From positions 123,170-187,169 of the forward strand of contig NZ_FODN01000008.1 of NCBI RefSeq assembly GCF_900110375.1: a DNA stretch of 64,000 bases. The letters run 5' to 3'. The notes below the pieces were generated by a model that saw only the letters and a program-made list of their open reading frames with translations, was not told the DNA's origin and did no database searches. Source of the stretch: Flavobacterium sinopsychrotolerans (GTDB taxonomy: Bacteria; Bacteroidota; Bacteroidia; Flavobacteriales; Flavobacteriaceae). Each line of letters starts with the position of its first letter. Position 1 is the stretch's first letter. The position numbers and the translations under genes were made by a program. Shown here piece by piece: positions 1 to 8,315 of the stretch.

Positions 1-30
1 ACCTATATTTCCTGCTATTGCTATGTGCAT
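1..30 (-). CDS. Deoxynucleoside kinase, first 10 codons only (runs off the left edge)
   Basis: Reading leftward from the ATG at 30-28 gives MHIAIAGNIG, the typical start of Bacteroidetes deoxynucleoside (deoxyadenosine-type) kinases, in which GNIG begins the P-loop GNIGxGKT. Such kinases phosphorylate deoxynucleosides in nucleotide salvage. The ATG overlaps the stop codon of the next gene upstream by one base (TAATG arrangement), so the two are probably translationally coupled. Only ten residues are visible; the family call rests on this N-terminal motif. Confidence 0.6.
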   Translation of the reverse strand, partial: MHIAIAGNIG

Positions 31-821
31 TACGGTATTGTGATTTTATAATTTGTAATTCCTGCTAATGTAAAAATAGATAAAATTTGGTCCTTGTAAT
101 AGAATTTTTTAAACGTTTTTTCTGAAATTTCAATTTCAGTTTTTTTACCTTTTTCTAAATCCTCAAAAATCAAAACAGCGTCCTTAGAATAAATAAACTG
201 GTTGTCATTAATAATTACAATGGAATCAAAATCAGGAATTATCCCTTTACTTTTTATTTTTCCAAAAATGTCACATACATACCAGTTGTTTTTATTATCA
301 ACCCAATGAAAGACATTGAAATCTGAAGAATAGTTTTTAATGCTTTCTGTAAACGGAACTGAAACGGTTTTGTATTCTTTGTTTAAATAATCAAAAAATC
401 CTAACTGCTGATTCATACTGTTATAAACCCACAACTGATTTTGAGAAGCGATTCCAATTGCAGTAGCCACAATAGGAATTGTACTTTCTGAAAAATTGAT
501 TTTTTGGGTTTCATTCAGTTGATTGTCCAAAAGGATAACGGTATTGAAATTTTCGTAGAATAATACTATTTTAAGTGGGTTTTGTAGGTCAACTTTGGTG
601 ATTCTGCCCAAAGAAATATTCTTGTATTCTAAAGTTTCCTGTGTTCCAATTTTAGAAAAAACATTGTTTTTTAGGGTGTAATAAAAACCAAATGAATCGT
701 ATCCTAAAAACGCATCTCCATCAAAACGAATGGAGTCAATTTTAAGGGGAGTCAGTTTTTGGTTCTGACTTGATACAACTGAGAACGAGGCAATAAACAG
801 TAATAGCACTAATTTCTTCAT
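30..821 (-). CDS. Secreted protein of unknown function (263 aa)
   Basis: The protein starts with a clear Sec signal peptide (MKKLVLLLFIASFSVVSSQ), so it is exported to the periplasm or outer membrane. The rest is rich in beta-strand-like stretches with repeated motifs such as FYYTLKN and WYVCDIFGK, which could be a beta-propeller-type fold, but no catalytic motif is visible. I do not recognise a characterised family. It is the upstream gene of a pair with the deoxynucleoside kinase and overlaps it by one base. No transmembrane segment other than the signal peptide is seen. Function unknown. Confidence 0.75.
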   Translation of the reverse strand: MKKLVLLLFIASFSVVSSQNQKLTPLKIDSIRFDGDAFLGYDSFGFYYTLKNNVFSKIGTQETLEYKNISLGRITKVDLQNPLKIVLFYENFNTVILLDNQLNETQKINFSESTIPIVATAIGIASQNQLWVYNSMNQQLGFFDYLNKEYKTVSVPFTESIKNYSSDFNVFHWVDNKNNWYVCDIFGKIKSKGIIPDFDSIVIINDNQFIYSKDAVLIFEDLEKGKKTEIEISEKTFKKFYYKDQILSIFTLAGITNYKITIP

Positions 822-935
822 GAAAGCGAAATTACGATTAAACCTTATACAATTATGATTGTCTTACTGTTATTTTAACAGAATACTTGTAACAAAAATA
901 GTATTTTTCAGTCTTATTTATCAAAATCCAATAGT

Positions 936-1826
936 ATGTATAAAGTAGTTTTCACATTAGTATTAGTAGTCGCATCATTCATGGGACTTCACGCTCAGGA
1001 ATTTCAAGGAATGGCAGTTTATGAATCGAAAACCAGCACCTCCGATTTTAAAACGCGAATGGAAGGCAATAAGGAGATGACTCCGGACATGCAAAAAATG
1101 ATCGAAGAAAGAATGAAGAAGATGTTCGAAAAGACATTCATCCTTAATTTTGATAAATCGGCATCGATATATAAAGAAGAAGAAAAATTAGATACTCCAG
1201 GTCAAAGTGGTGGCGGAATGCGAATGATGATGTCTATGACTGGCGGTGGCGGAACGTATTATAAAAACGTAAAAGAGAAATCCTATACTGTTGATAAAGA
1301 GTTCATGGGGAAAGAGTTTCTTGTAAAAGATTCGTTGCCTAATTTGCAATGGAAAATGGAAGGTGAAACCCGTGTTATTGGTGGTTACAATTGTTTCAAA
1401 GCAACTGCGGTACGACCTGCTAGCAAAACCGATTTTAGAAATTTCAGACCAAAAAAAGAAGATGCCGCAACTGCAAAACCAGCGGATGCCACTAAAAAAA
1501 CCAGTATTCTAGATGAATTGGATATGCCTAAAGAAACTATAATTACGGCTTGGTATACTCCGGAAATTCCAGTCAATCAAGGGCCTGAAAACTATTGGGG
1601 ATTACCCGGTTTAATATTGGAAGTGAATGACGGTAAAACGGTTATTTTATGTTCAAAAGTGGTTCTGAATCCTAAAGTTAAAACTGAAATAAAAGCGGCA
1701 ACTAAAGGAAAAGTAACGACTCAAAAAGAATTTGACGAAATCGTATTGAAAAAAATGGAAGAGTTTAGAGAGATGAACCAAGGACGTGGCGGAAATGGCG
1801 GAATGCGAATGAGAATTGGAGGATAA
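936..1826 (+). CDS. GLPGLI family protein
   Basis: A 296-residue exported protein with a signal peptide at residues 1-20 (cleavage likely after LHA). The family-defining GLPGLI motif is at residues 222-227, in YWGLPGLILEVND. The middle is rich in Met, Lys and Gly (the GGGMRMMMS region near residue 93) and the C-terminus repeats a GGNGGMRMRIGG-like tail, so the Met-rich patches might bind metal (inference). The family has no firmly assigned biochemical role; it is common in Bacteroidetes and often sits beside outer-membrane barrel genes, as here, where such a gene follows after 57 bp in the same direction, probably in one operon. Confidence 0.85.
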   Translation: MYKVVFTLVLVVASFMGLHAQEFQGMAVYESKTSTSDFKTRMEGNKEMTPDMQKMIEERMKKMFEKTFILNFDKSASIYKEEEKLDTPGQSGGGMRMMMSMTGGGGTYYKNVKEKSYTVDKEFMGKEFLVKDSLPNLQWKMEGETRVIGGYNCFKATAVRPASKTDFRNFRPKKEDAATAKPADATKKTSILDELDMPKETIITAWYTPEIPVNQGPENYWGLPGLILEVNDGKTVILCSKVVLNPKVKTEIKAATKGKVTTQKEFDEIVLKKMEEFREMNQGRGGNGGMRMRIGG

Positions 1827-1883
1827 AAATAAGCCAGATCAGAGTTTAAAATCAATACTATAGATTTCATCCATAATTCCTAA

Positions 1884-4586
1884 ATGAAAAATACAATACT
1901 AATTACCCTGTTTCTTATTACCTCATTTTCCTTTGCTCAATCCGTTAAATTAGAAGGTCTCATAACCGATTCAAAAACAGTTGGACTTGAAATGGCCAAC
2001 GTAATGGCAGTAAATAAAGCCACAAAAGCAATGGATTCTTACGCCATAACAAATGATAAAGGAAAGTTTCTTCTTAATCTAAAACCAAATACTGCGTATA
2101 GCTTAAAAATCAGTTATTTGGGAATGCAAAATAAAGAGCTGGAGATAACTACCACCTCAGAAAACAGCATTAAAAACATAGCCCTTGAAGAAGGCGGAAT
2201 CGAATTGGATGGTGTCGAAATTGTTCGTGAAATGCCGGTCTCGATAAAAGGAGATACCATTGTTTATAATGCAGATTCTTTCAAATCTGGAACAGAACGA
2301 AAACTGGAAGACTTACTGAAAAAACTGCCCGGAGTTGAGGTAAACGCTGATGGAGAAATTGAAGTCGAAGGAAAAAAAGTTTCTAAATTAATGGTGGAAG
2401 GTAAAGATTTCTTTGATGGCGATACCAAATTGGGCGTCAAAAATATTCCAGCAGATGCCATTGATAAAATCCAAGTGTTGCGCAACTACAGCGAAATTGG
2501 CGCACTAAAAGGAGTGGAGAACAATCAGGATAATGTTGCGATGAATATCAAACTAAAATCAGGAAAGAAAAATTTCTGGTTTGGAGATATGACAGCAGGA
2601 ATTGGAGTAGCACACGAGGAAAGTCGCTATTTGATCAACCCAAAATTGTTTTATTACAGTCCAAAATACAGCATCAATTTAATCACGAATTTTAATAATA
2701 TTGGGGAATTGCCATTAACAGTTCAGGATTATTTTAAATTCACGGGCGGTTTTAGAGGCATGATGCAAAATGGTGGTTCCAGTTTTAATGTGTCTTCCAA
2801 TGATTTGGGAATTTCACTTTTAAGAAATAACCGAGCCAAGGAGATTGAGACTAAATTTGGAGCTACAAATTTTTCCTACAATGTAAATAAAGCGTGGACT
2901 TTAAGCGGTTTTGGGATTTTGTCTTCCTCATTAACAGATTTAGAAACAAAATCACAAACGAATATTTTACAGCCTAATTCTTCTGAAATTCTTTCTACAG
3001 AGAATCGTCAGGAAACGGCGAATCAAAAAAGTAATTTGGGATTATTCAAATTGAGTTCCAGTTATAAACCCAATGCGAGGTTTCAATTTGATTACGATGT
3101 TTTGACTAAATTATCCAAGCAAGACGAGAATAATTCATTGTTAAGAGAATCAATTGTAGGTAATAATGTAGCACTTGAAAACATCAATACGATAAAAAAT
3201 CAAGACCCGATTTCAGTGAATCAAAACTTGAGTTTGTATTATACGCAAAGCGATAAAAATATTTTTGCTTTTGAAATGCAACATTTGTACCAAGAGGAAG
3301 ATCCTTTTTATAATGCTAATTTACAATCGCAACCTTTTAGTTTGGCTGGATATGTGGTTGGACAAAACAGAAATGACATTAATCAAAGTCGTTTTGTAAA
3401 AACAAATAAGATTGATGCTAAATTGGATTATTATTACATGATTACCCCAAAAAGCAACATTAATGTTACGTTAGGAAATACGTATTCCCATCAAAATTTC
3501 AACTCCAGTATTTTTCAGATTTTGGATAACGAAACAGTCAATAATTTAGATGATGTTGCGAATACAAATGATGTGAATTACAATTTCAACGATACATTTT
3601 TGGGATTGCATTATAAGATTTTGAGTGGCAAATTTACTTTTACACCAGGAGTGAGTTTGCATAGTTACAATATGACAAATGAGCAATTAGGAACCAGTAA
3701 CAGTCAAAATTTCTTCAGAGCATTACCTGATTTTTTAGCGATTTATCAAATCAAGAAAGCGGAAACATTAACCTATAATTTTTCGTATACCAATAATTTT
3801 ACTGATGTCAATCAACTTGCTGAAGGATTTGTTTTCTCTAATTACAACAGTTTGACTAAAGGAAACCGACTTTTGGAAAACGCTACCGCACAAGTGCATT
3901 CCTTGCGTTACTTTAAATACAACATGTTTAATTTTGAAAATATTACCGCTTATATTAATTATTCCAGAAGAGTCGATGCGATAAAAACCAGAGCCGTATT
4001 CAACGGTGTAAATCAAACATCATCTCCTTTCAATTCTGATTTTGCCGATGAAACCTTGTCAGGAAATGGTTCGTATGGACGTTCTTTCTTGAAGAATTAC
4101 AAAGCCTCTTTAGGAGTTTCTCTTAATTGGTCTAAATTCAATAACATCCAGAATAATGTGTTGTCAACAAACGAGAGTTTTACCCAAAACTATACCTTGA
4201 AAGCGTCAACAAATTATAAGAACATGCCTAATTTAGAGTTGGGATATAATATTGTAACCAACGATTATAATAATACTACTTTTTACACAGAAAAACCTTT
4301 TGCGAGACTGGATTATTTCTTTTTAAAGAGTTTCTCTTTCGTTGCTGAATATGAGTTTTATCATTATTATAACAACACTAAAACGGTTAATAATGAATAT
4401 GATTTCTTGAGTGCCAGTTTGATTTATCAAAAGAAAGGCAGCAAGTTAGAATATAAAGTAAGTGGAACGAATTTGTTGAATACAACCTCATTGAATGATG
4501 ATAATTTCAGTCAGTTTGCCACCAGAACTTCACAATATACAGTGCAACCGCGTTATGTAATTTTCTCTTTAAAGTATAATTTGTAA
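1884..4586 (+). CDS. Outer-membrane beta-barrel protein with carboxypeptidase-regulatory-like domain (TonB-dependent receptor-like)
   Basis: A 900-residue protein with a signal peptide (residues 1-18, ending SFAQ). A carboxypeptidase-regulatory-like beta-sandwich follows at about 20-110 (LEGLITDSKTVGLEMANV), then a plug-like segment at about 120-225 (GDTIVYNADSFKSG, LKKLPGVEVNADGEIEV). The remaining ~670 residues have alternating aromatic strands typical of a large beta-barrel, ending in an aromatic-containing strand (FSLKYNL). It resembles the OMP_b-brl_3/TonB-receptor superfamily of Bacteroidetes. The substrate is unknown; no SusD partner is present, so it is not a classical glycan-uptake pair. 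It probably forms an operon with the GLPGLI gene. Confidence 0.8.
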   Translation: MKNTILITLFLITSFSFAQSVKLEGLITDSKTVGLEMANVMAVNKATKAMDSYAITNDKGKFLLNLKPNTAYSLKISYLGMQNKELEITTTSENSIKNIALEEGGIELDGVEIVREMPVSIKGDTIVYNADSFKSGTERKLEDLLKKLPGVEVNADGEIEVEGKKVSKLMVEGKDFFDGDTKLGVKNIPADAIDKIQVLRNYSEIGALKGVENNQDNVAMNIKLKSGKKNFWFGDMTAGIGVAHEESRYLINPKLFYYSPKYSINLITNFNNIGELPLTVQDYFKFTGGFRGMMQNGGSSFNVSSNDLGISLLRNNRAKEIETKFGATNFSYNVNKAWTLSGFGILSSSLTDLETKSQTNILQPNSSEILSTENRQETANQKSNLGLFKLSSSYKPNARFQFDYDVLTKLSKQDENNSLLRESIVGNNVALENINTIKNQDPISVNQNLSLYYTQSDKNIFAFEMQHLYQEEDPFYNANLQSQPFSLAGYVVGQNRNDINQSRFVKTNKIDAKLDYYYMITPKSNINVTLGNTYSHQNFNSSIFQILDNETVNNLDDVANTNDVNYNFNDTFLGLHYKILSGKFTFTPGVSLHSYNMTNEQLGTSNSQNFFRALPDFLAIYQIKKAETLTYNFSYTNNFTDVNQLAEGFVFSNYNSLTKGNRLLENATAQVHSLRYFKYNMFNFENITAYINYSRRVDAIKTRAVFNGVNQTSSPFNSDFADETLSGNGSYGRSFLKNYKASLGVSLNWSKFNNIQNNVLSTNESFTQNYTLKASTNYKNMPNLELGYNIVTNDYNNTTFYTEKPFARLDYFFLKSFSFVAEYEFYHYYNNTKTVNNEYDFLSASLIYQKKGSKLEYKVSGTNLLNTTSLNDDNFSQFATRTSQYTVQPRYVIFSLKYNL

Positions 4587-4651
4587 GAGCTAATCCTGCT
4601 ATACATTTCAATCTTTTTTCAGCAAAATATTTTCATTTCTATTAGGGCTAA

Positions 4652-4684
4652 AAAAACCCGCAATCCAATTGAATTGCGGGTTCT
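4652..4684 (-). terminator. Intrinsic terminator of metK
   Basis: The inverted repeat AACCCGCAAT/ATTGCGGGTT encloses an 8-nt loop. On the minus strand it is followed by a run of seven T residues, so it ends metK transcription. On the plus strand the U-run is poor, although it may also limit read-through from the barrel gene. Confidence 0.8.
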
Positions 4685-4706
4685 AGATATAAATATTTTC
4701 AGATTA

Positions 4707-5957
4707 TTACAATCCAAAAGCAGTTTTAACTTGATCAACAAAATCTAATTTTTCCCAAGTAAACAATTCAACAGTAACTGTTTTTTCGTTTCCACCCGGA
4801 GCAGAAAAAGTTTTAGTAACCGTTTCTGGAGTACGTCCCATGTGCCCGTAAGCAGCAGTTTCACTATAGATTGGGTTTCTTAATTTCAAACGTTGCTCAA
4901 TAAAGTAAGGGCGCATATCAAAAATAGCTTCTACTTTTTTGGCAATTTCACCATTAGTCAAATTCACTTTTGAAGTTCCGTAGGTATCGATAAAAATACC
5001 CATTGGTTTTGCCACACCAATCGCATAGGAAACCTGTACTAAAATCTCGTCAGCAACACCCGCTGCAACTAGATTTTTAGCAATGTGACGTGTAGCATAA
5101 GCCGCACTTCTATCTACTTTACTTGGATCTTTTCCAGAGAATGCACCACCACCGTGAGCACCTTTTCCACCGTAAGTATCCACAATGATTTTTCTTCCTG
5201 TCAATCCAGTATCTCCGTGTGGTCCTCCAATTACGAATTTCCCGGTTGGGTTAATGTGGTATTGGATTGCATCGTTGAATAAATGAGCATGCGTTGGATT
5301 TTTTGCAATAATCCTTGGAATCAATATTTCAACAAGATCTTTTTTGATTTTTGCAAGCATCTTTGCTTCTTCGTCAAAATCATCATGTTGTGTCGAGATT
5401 ACAATAGCATCAATACGAGTTGGCTTGTTGTCATCGCTATATTCCAAAGTTACTTGTGATTTAGCATCAGGACGCAAATACGTAATTTCGTTATTTTCAC
5501 GTCTTAAAATAGCTAATTCCTGCAATAATTTATGAGATAAATCAAGTGCCAATGGCATGTAATTTTCAGTTTCATTAGTAGCGTAACCAAACATCATTCC
5601 TTGGTCACCAGCGCCTTGCTCTTCAGGATTTTTTCTGTCAACACCTTGGTTAATGTCAGCAGATTGTTCGTGAATAGCAGAAAGAATTCCACAAGAATTA
5701 GCTTCAAACATGTATTCGCTTTTCGTGTAACCAATTTTTCTGATTACGTCACGAGCGATTTGTTGTACGTCTAAATAAGTATTTGATTTTACTTCACCAG
5801 CCAAAATTACCTGGCCAGTAGTTACTAAAGTTTCGCAAGCTACTTTTGAGTCAGCATCAAATGCCAAAAAATTATCAATTAATGCATCCGAAATTTGATC
5901 TGCAATTTTGTCTGGATGTCCTTCGCTTACAGATTCTGACGTAAATAAATAGGCCAT
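4707..5957 (-). CDS. metK: S-adenosylmethionine synthase
   Basis: A 416-residue cytoplasmic enzyme that makes SAM from methionine and ATP. It carries the N-terminal motif [16 protein letters not shown] (residues 14-29, catalytic His and metal Asp), the ATP-binding hexapeptide region [12 protein letters not shown] near residue 117 and the Gly-rich [19 protein letters not shown] loop near 270. The length is slightly above the usual 380-400 residues, with small insertions. It is transcribed alone and leftward from a Bacteroidetes-type promoter through a structured leader resembling a SAM-II riboswitch, so product feedback is expected. A terminator follows immediately. Confidence 0.97.
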   Translation of the reverse strand: MAYLFTSESVSEGHPDKIADQISDALIDNFLAFDADSKVACETLVTTGQVILAGEVKSNTYLDVQQIARDVIRKIGYTKSEYMFEANSCGILSAIHEQSADINQGVDRKNPEEQGAGDQGMMFGYATNETENYMPLALDLSHKLLQELAILRRENNEITYLRPDAKSQVTLEYSDDNKPTRIDAIVISTQHDDFDEEAKMLAKIKKDLVEILIPRIIAKNPTHAHLFNDAIQYHINPTGKFVIGGPHGDTGLTGRKIIVDTYGGKGAHGGGAFSGKDPSKVDRSAAYATRHIAKNLVAAGVADEILVQVSYAIGVAKPMGIFIDTYGTSKVNLTNGEIAKKVEAIFDMRPYFIEQRLKLRNPIYSETAAYGHMGRTPETVTKTFSAPGGNEKTVTVELFTWEKLDFVDQVKTAFGL

Positions 5958-6017
5958 AATAATTATTATTTTAAAATTAAGCGAGAAAAAATAATTGCTG
6001 AAAAGGACTAAAGAAGA

Positions 6018-6118
6018 GTTTCTGCTTTAGCATTTTTTCTACTGAAAAATTTTCAGTATCCATAATGAATTGATTTCATTATGAAGAGGTTGCAATCAGT
6101 TCAAATTTTTCCTCTTGT
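6018..6118 (-). ncRNA. Candidate SAM-II-type riboswitch (long-loop variant) in the metK leader
   Basis: On the minus strand the leader forms P1 AAGAGG/CCTCTT (6116-6111 with 6089-6084), enclosing a 21-nt loop that ends in the conserved TTGCAA. Downstream comes ATGCTAAAGCAG (6032-6021), matching the conserved GCTAAA strand of SAM-II. The CAG can pair with CTG in the P1 loop (6099-6097) to make the SAM-II pseudoknot. Two extra hairpins, CATAATGAA/TTCATTATG and ACTGAAAA/TTTTCAGT, lie between P1 and the pseudoknot strand, as in the SAM-II long-loops variant. Its position before metK fits SAM feedback. I identified it by eye; a covariance-model search has not been done. Confidence 0.6.
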
Positions 6119-6127
6119 ATTCGGGTG

Positions 6128-6157
6128 CAAATGTATGAAACCATTTTGAATTGCAAA
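6128..6157 (-). promoter_or_regulatory. metK promoter (Bacteroidetes -33/-7)
   Basis: On the minus strand, TTTG (6157-6154) is followed by 18 nt and TACATTTG (6135-6128), an excellent match to the Bacteroidetes housekeeping promoter TTTG-N17-20-TAnnTTTG. The predicted start near 6122 lies just upstream of the riboswitch P1 stem. Confidence 0.75.
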
Positions 6158-6398
6158 TTAATCTTAACTTTTTTTTGCTGATAAATCTTTTTTTGGTTTA
6201 ATTAAAGTAAAAAATAATTTTTTGAACATTACTGTTATTATTTTTTTGAAACTTATTTGGATATTAAAAAAATAATTTGCAAATTTGATTCTCTAAAAAA
6301 GTAAAAATGAAATTTAATATTTGTAACATGTTTAAAGTCGCGCAGGATAATTCCTGAGGGTCGCTTATTGCATAATTTTAAATTAAATTATATAGCAA

Positions 6399-6429
6399 AA
6401 GCTTCCCAGATAACGGGAAGCTTTTTTTT
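6399..6429 (+). terminator. Intrinsic terminator with no obvious gene upstream
   Basis: AGCTTCCC-agataac-GGGAAGCT is followed by nine T residues in the plus direction. No plus-strand gene lies upstream (metK runs the other way), so it may end a short untranslated transcript starting somewhere in 6250-6350. A small hairpin CAGGA-taat-TCCTG at about 6343-6356 lies in that stretch. Confidence 0.65.
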
Positions 6430-6470
6430 TGAACACAACAGAGATAATAGTACAGAAATATAAAATATAA

Positions 6471-6560
6471 ATGAATAACCTAAAATTCCAGTTTACAAAT
6501 AATTCAACTGTCAATAAGATGATTGCTGCAAATGCCACTATGTGTATTTGCGTCTGTTGA
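6471..6560 (+). CDS. Cysteine-codon leader peptide (29 aa)
   Basis: An ATG at 6471 opens a 29-codon frame that ends M-C-I-C-V-C-stop, with Cys at codons 25, 27 and 29 immediately before TGA (6558-6560). An internal ATG at 6519 would give a 13-residue version with the same end. The stop codon is followed at once by one arm of a possible antiterminator and then by a strong terminator. This is the layout of a ribosome-mediated attenuator that senses charged tRNA-Cys. The peptide itself probably has no other role. It lies upstream of sulfur and methionine genes. Too short for standard gene calling; the call is from layout, not homology. Confidence 0.6.
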   Translation: MNNLKFQFTNNSTVNKMIAANATMCICVC

Positions 6561-6561
6561 T

Positions 6562-6630
6562 TCCAAAAGTATAAGTTTACAAACAACTTAAAACCCTTTT
6601 GGATATATATCTAAAAGGGTTTTTTGTTTT
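6562..6630 (+). promoter_or_regulatory. Attenuator (antiterminator/terminator pair) after the Cys leader peptide
   Basis: The terminator is AAAACCCTTTT (6590-6600) with AAAAGGGTTTT (6613-6623), then a T-rich tail. TCCAAAAG (6562-6569), starting one base after the leader stop codon, is perfectly complementary to CTTTTGGA (6596-6603) in the terminator's 5' arm. A ribosome that finishes the peptide would cover 6562-6569 and let the terminator form. One stalled at the Cys codons would leave it free to form the antiterminator. Confidence 0.6.
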
Positions 6631-6706
6631 TCTGAATTTTTTAAATTTTAAAATAATAATTGCAATGAAATCAAAAATGAGTTTAAAAACCTAACACCTA
6701 AAAATT

Positions 6707-6916
6707 ATGAGCACAACTAAGTATTTTCCAAAGACTTTTCAAGTATTGAAAAGTATTGACTTTAGGAATAAAAAAGAAAAGGAAAACAATTCTAAAAATG
6801 AACTGATTCATCCTAGATTCGAAATTTCAAAAAACGATGCTTTGGCACAAAAAATAGTGCCAAATTCATTACTTTTTTTAATGTATTCACAAGAGAATGA
6901 AGCGCTTTTTATTTAA
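6707..6916 (+). CDS. Small hypothetical protein (69 aa), possibly a gene relic
   Basis: A short frame beginning MSTTKYFPKT, without signal peptide, membrane segment or recognisable motif. It is very rich in Lys and Asn, as random frames in this A+T-rich DNA would be. It is the first frame of some length after the cysteine attenuator, where one would expect a sulfur-metabolism gene. The start MSTT followed by K and F vaguely resembles O-acetylhomoserine sulfhydrylase N-termini, but nothing after it does. It may be a real small protein, a decayed remnant or a chance frame. Confidence 0.25.
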   Translation: MSTTKYFPKTFQVLKSIDFRNKKEKENNSKNELIHPRFEISKNDALAQKIVPNSLLFLMYSQENEALFI

Positions 6917-6919
6917 GAA

Positions 6920-6944
6920 ATCCGAATTTATTTTCGGTTTTGAG
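6920..6944 (+). terminator. Weak possible terminator
   Basis: CCGAA-tttatt-TTCGG followed by four T residues, directly after the stop codon at 6914-6916. The stem is only five base pairs, so support is modest. Confidence 0.35.
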
Positions 6945-7089
6945 ATCTTCAAAAAGGTATTTAAAATTGTTGTTTTGACGAGGTAAGAACTGTAATTAGT
7001 TTATGATACTTCGTCAAAATAACATTCCTATTTTTATTGTTTTCAGGTTTTTATTTGAACCAAACAAAAAAATCGATTGCGCATAAAAA

Positions 7090-7121
7090 TTTGGTGGTTA
7101 CAAAAAATAGTGGTTAATTTG
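7090..7121 (+). promoter_or_regulatory. Promoter for the metX-thrA transcript
   Basis: TTTG (7090-7093), 20 nt, then TTAATTTG (7114-7121), one mismatch from the Bacteroidetes -7 element TAnnTTTG. It lies about 30 bp upstream of the SAM-I aptamer. Confidence 0.5.
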
Positions 7122-7149
7122 CCTCATTAAGTTCACAAACGTATTGAAA

Positions 7150-7255
7150 TGTTATAAAGAAAGGCAGAGGGATTAGACCCGATGAAGCCTTAGCAACCCT
7201 TCGATTTATCGAAGAAGGTGCTGCATTCTACCACGCCAAACGTGGAAAGATAACA
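7150..7255 (+). ncRNA. SAM-I (S-box) riboswitch upstream of metX
   Basis: It contains the conserved S-box core: AGAGGGATTAGACCCGATGA, the segment AGCCTTAGCAACC, a P3 hairpin around CGATTTATCG, and AAGGTGCTGCATTCTACC. P1 closes with TGTTAT (7150-7155) and ATAACA (7250-7255). It precedes homoserine O-acetyltransferase, the first committed methionine step, which is a classical S-box target. A second copy of AGATAAC at 7270-7276 could take part in the expression platform (inference). Confidence 0.92.
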
Positions 7256-7328
7256 CTAAGAATTTGTCTAGATAACTCCTAGCTTTCTTTCTAATATTTC
7301 CAAACACAGGTCAAAAATCATAAAAGAT

Positions 7329-8297
7329 TTGCAATTGGAAAATAAACCTACATCCATTACATTACAAAATTTCACCACCGAAAGTGGCGCTTTTTATGCT
7401 GTCTTAAACTTAAGTTTTCAAGTTTTTGGATTAGAATTGCATACCGCACCAATCGTTTTGGTCAATCATGCTTTAACCGGAAATTCGCATGTTGTGGGCG
7501 AAAATGGTTGGTGGAATGATTTAATTGGCGCCAACAAAACTATAGATACTACAAAATATACAATTCTCGCGTTTAATGTTCCCGGAAATGGATTTGATGG
7601 TTTTAGCATCGAAAATTATTCGGACTTTAATGCCAGAGATATTGCCAGAATTTTTATAGAAGGGATTCGGTTTCTAGAAATTAAAAAAATATACGCCATT
7701 ATTGGTGGTTCTGTAGGTGGAGGAATTGCTTGGGAAATGGTCGCATTGGAACCAAAAATCACACAACATTTAATTCCTATTGCAACCGATTGGAAATCGA
7801 CGGATTGGCTGATTGCCAATTGCTTTTTACAGGAACAAATTTTGAAAAATTCTTCGAAACCTATTGAAGATGCTCGAACTCATGCTATGTTGTGCTATAG
7901 AACTCCAGAATCTTTTGCTGCAAAATTTCAGAGAACTACCAATGAAGAATTGGCTATTTTTAATGTAGAAAGCTGGTTGTTACATCACGGTGAAAAATTA
8001 CAGAAACGTTTTCAAATTTCATCGTACAAAATGATGAATCAATTATTGAAGACGATAGATGTTACCAGAAATAGTGCTTCGTTTGAAGAAATAACATCTC
8101 GAATTGAAGCTGAGATTCATATTATTGGAATCAATTCAGACTTGTTTTTTACGGCAAATGAAAATAAAGCAACCTACGAGGAATTAAAAAAATATAAAAA
8201 TAAGGTCAGCTATCAAGAAATTGTTTCCATTCACGGACACGATGCTTTTTTGATAGAATACAAACAATTACACAATTTGCTTCAGGATATATTCTAA
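7329..8297 (+). CDS. metX: Homoserine O-acetyltransferase family protein
   Basis: A 322-residue alpha/beta-hydrolase-fold enzyme that acylates homoserine to start methionine synthesis. It shows NHALTGNSHVVGENGWW (from residue 46), the nucleophile elbow GGSVGGG (126-132, Ser128), an acid in INSDLFF near 270 and the catalytic His in IHGHDAF near 303. It is shorter than the usual ~370 residues, as is common in Bacteroidetes. No in-frame ATG exists upstream before the riboswitch, so translation apparently starts at TTG (7329). It is controlled by the SAM-I riboswitch and followed after 18 bp by thrA in the same operon. Acetyl versus succinyl specificity cannot be read from the sequence with certainty. 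Confidence 0.9.
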   Translation: MQLENKPTSITLQNFTTESGAFYAVLNLSFQVFGLELHTAPIVLVNHALTGNSHVVGENGWWNDLIGANKTIDTTKYTILAFNVPGNGFDGFSIENYSDFNARDIARIFIEGIRFLEIKKIYAIIGGSVGGGIAWEMVALEPKITQHLIPIATDWKSTDWLIANCFLQEQILKNSSKPIEDARTHAMLCYRTPESFAAKFQRTTNEELAIFNVESWLLHHGEKLQKRFQISSYKMMNQLLKTIDVTRNSASFEEITSRIEAEIHIIGINSDLFFTANENKATYEELKKYKNKVSYQEIVSIHGHDAFLIEYKQLHNLLQDIF

Positions 8298-8315
8298 GCC
8301 AAAAAACACAACACA

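Noticed and set aside
6330..6400. tRNA-like stem-loops in the metK-metX gap
   Set aside because: No anticodon arm, T-loop GTTCRA or CCA-proximal acceptor stem could be found.
6383..6586. A 67-codon frame on the minus strand with hydrophobic residues
   Set aside because: It spans the orphan terminator and the complement of the Cys leader and attenuator region. Its composition follows A+T-rich noncoding DNA. No start context or homologue is evident.
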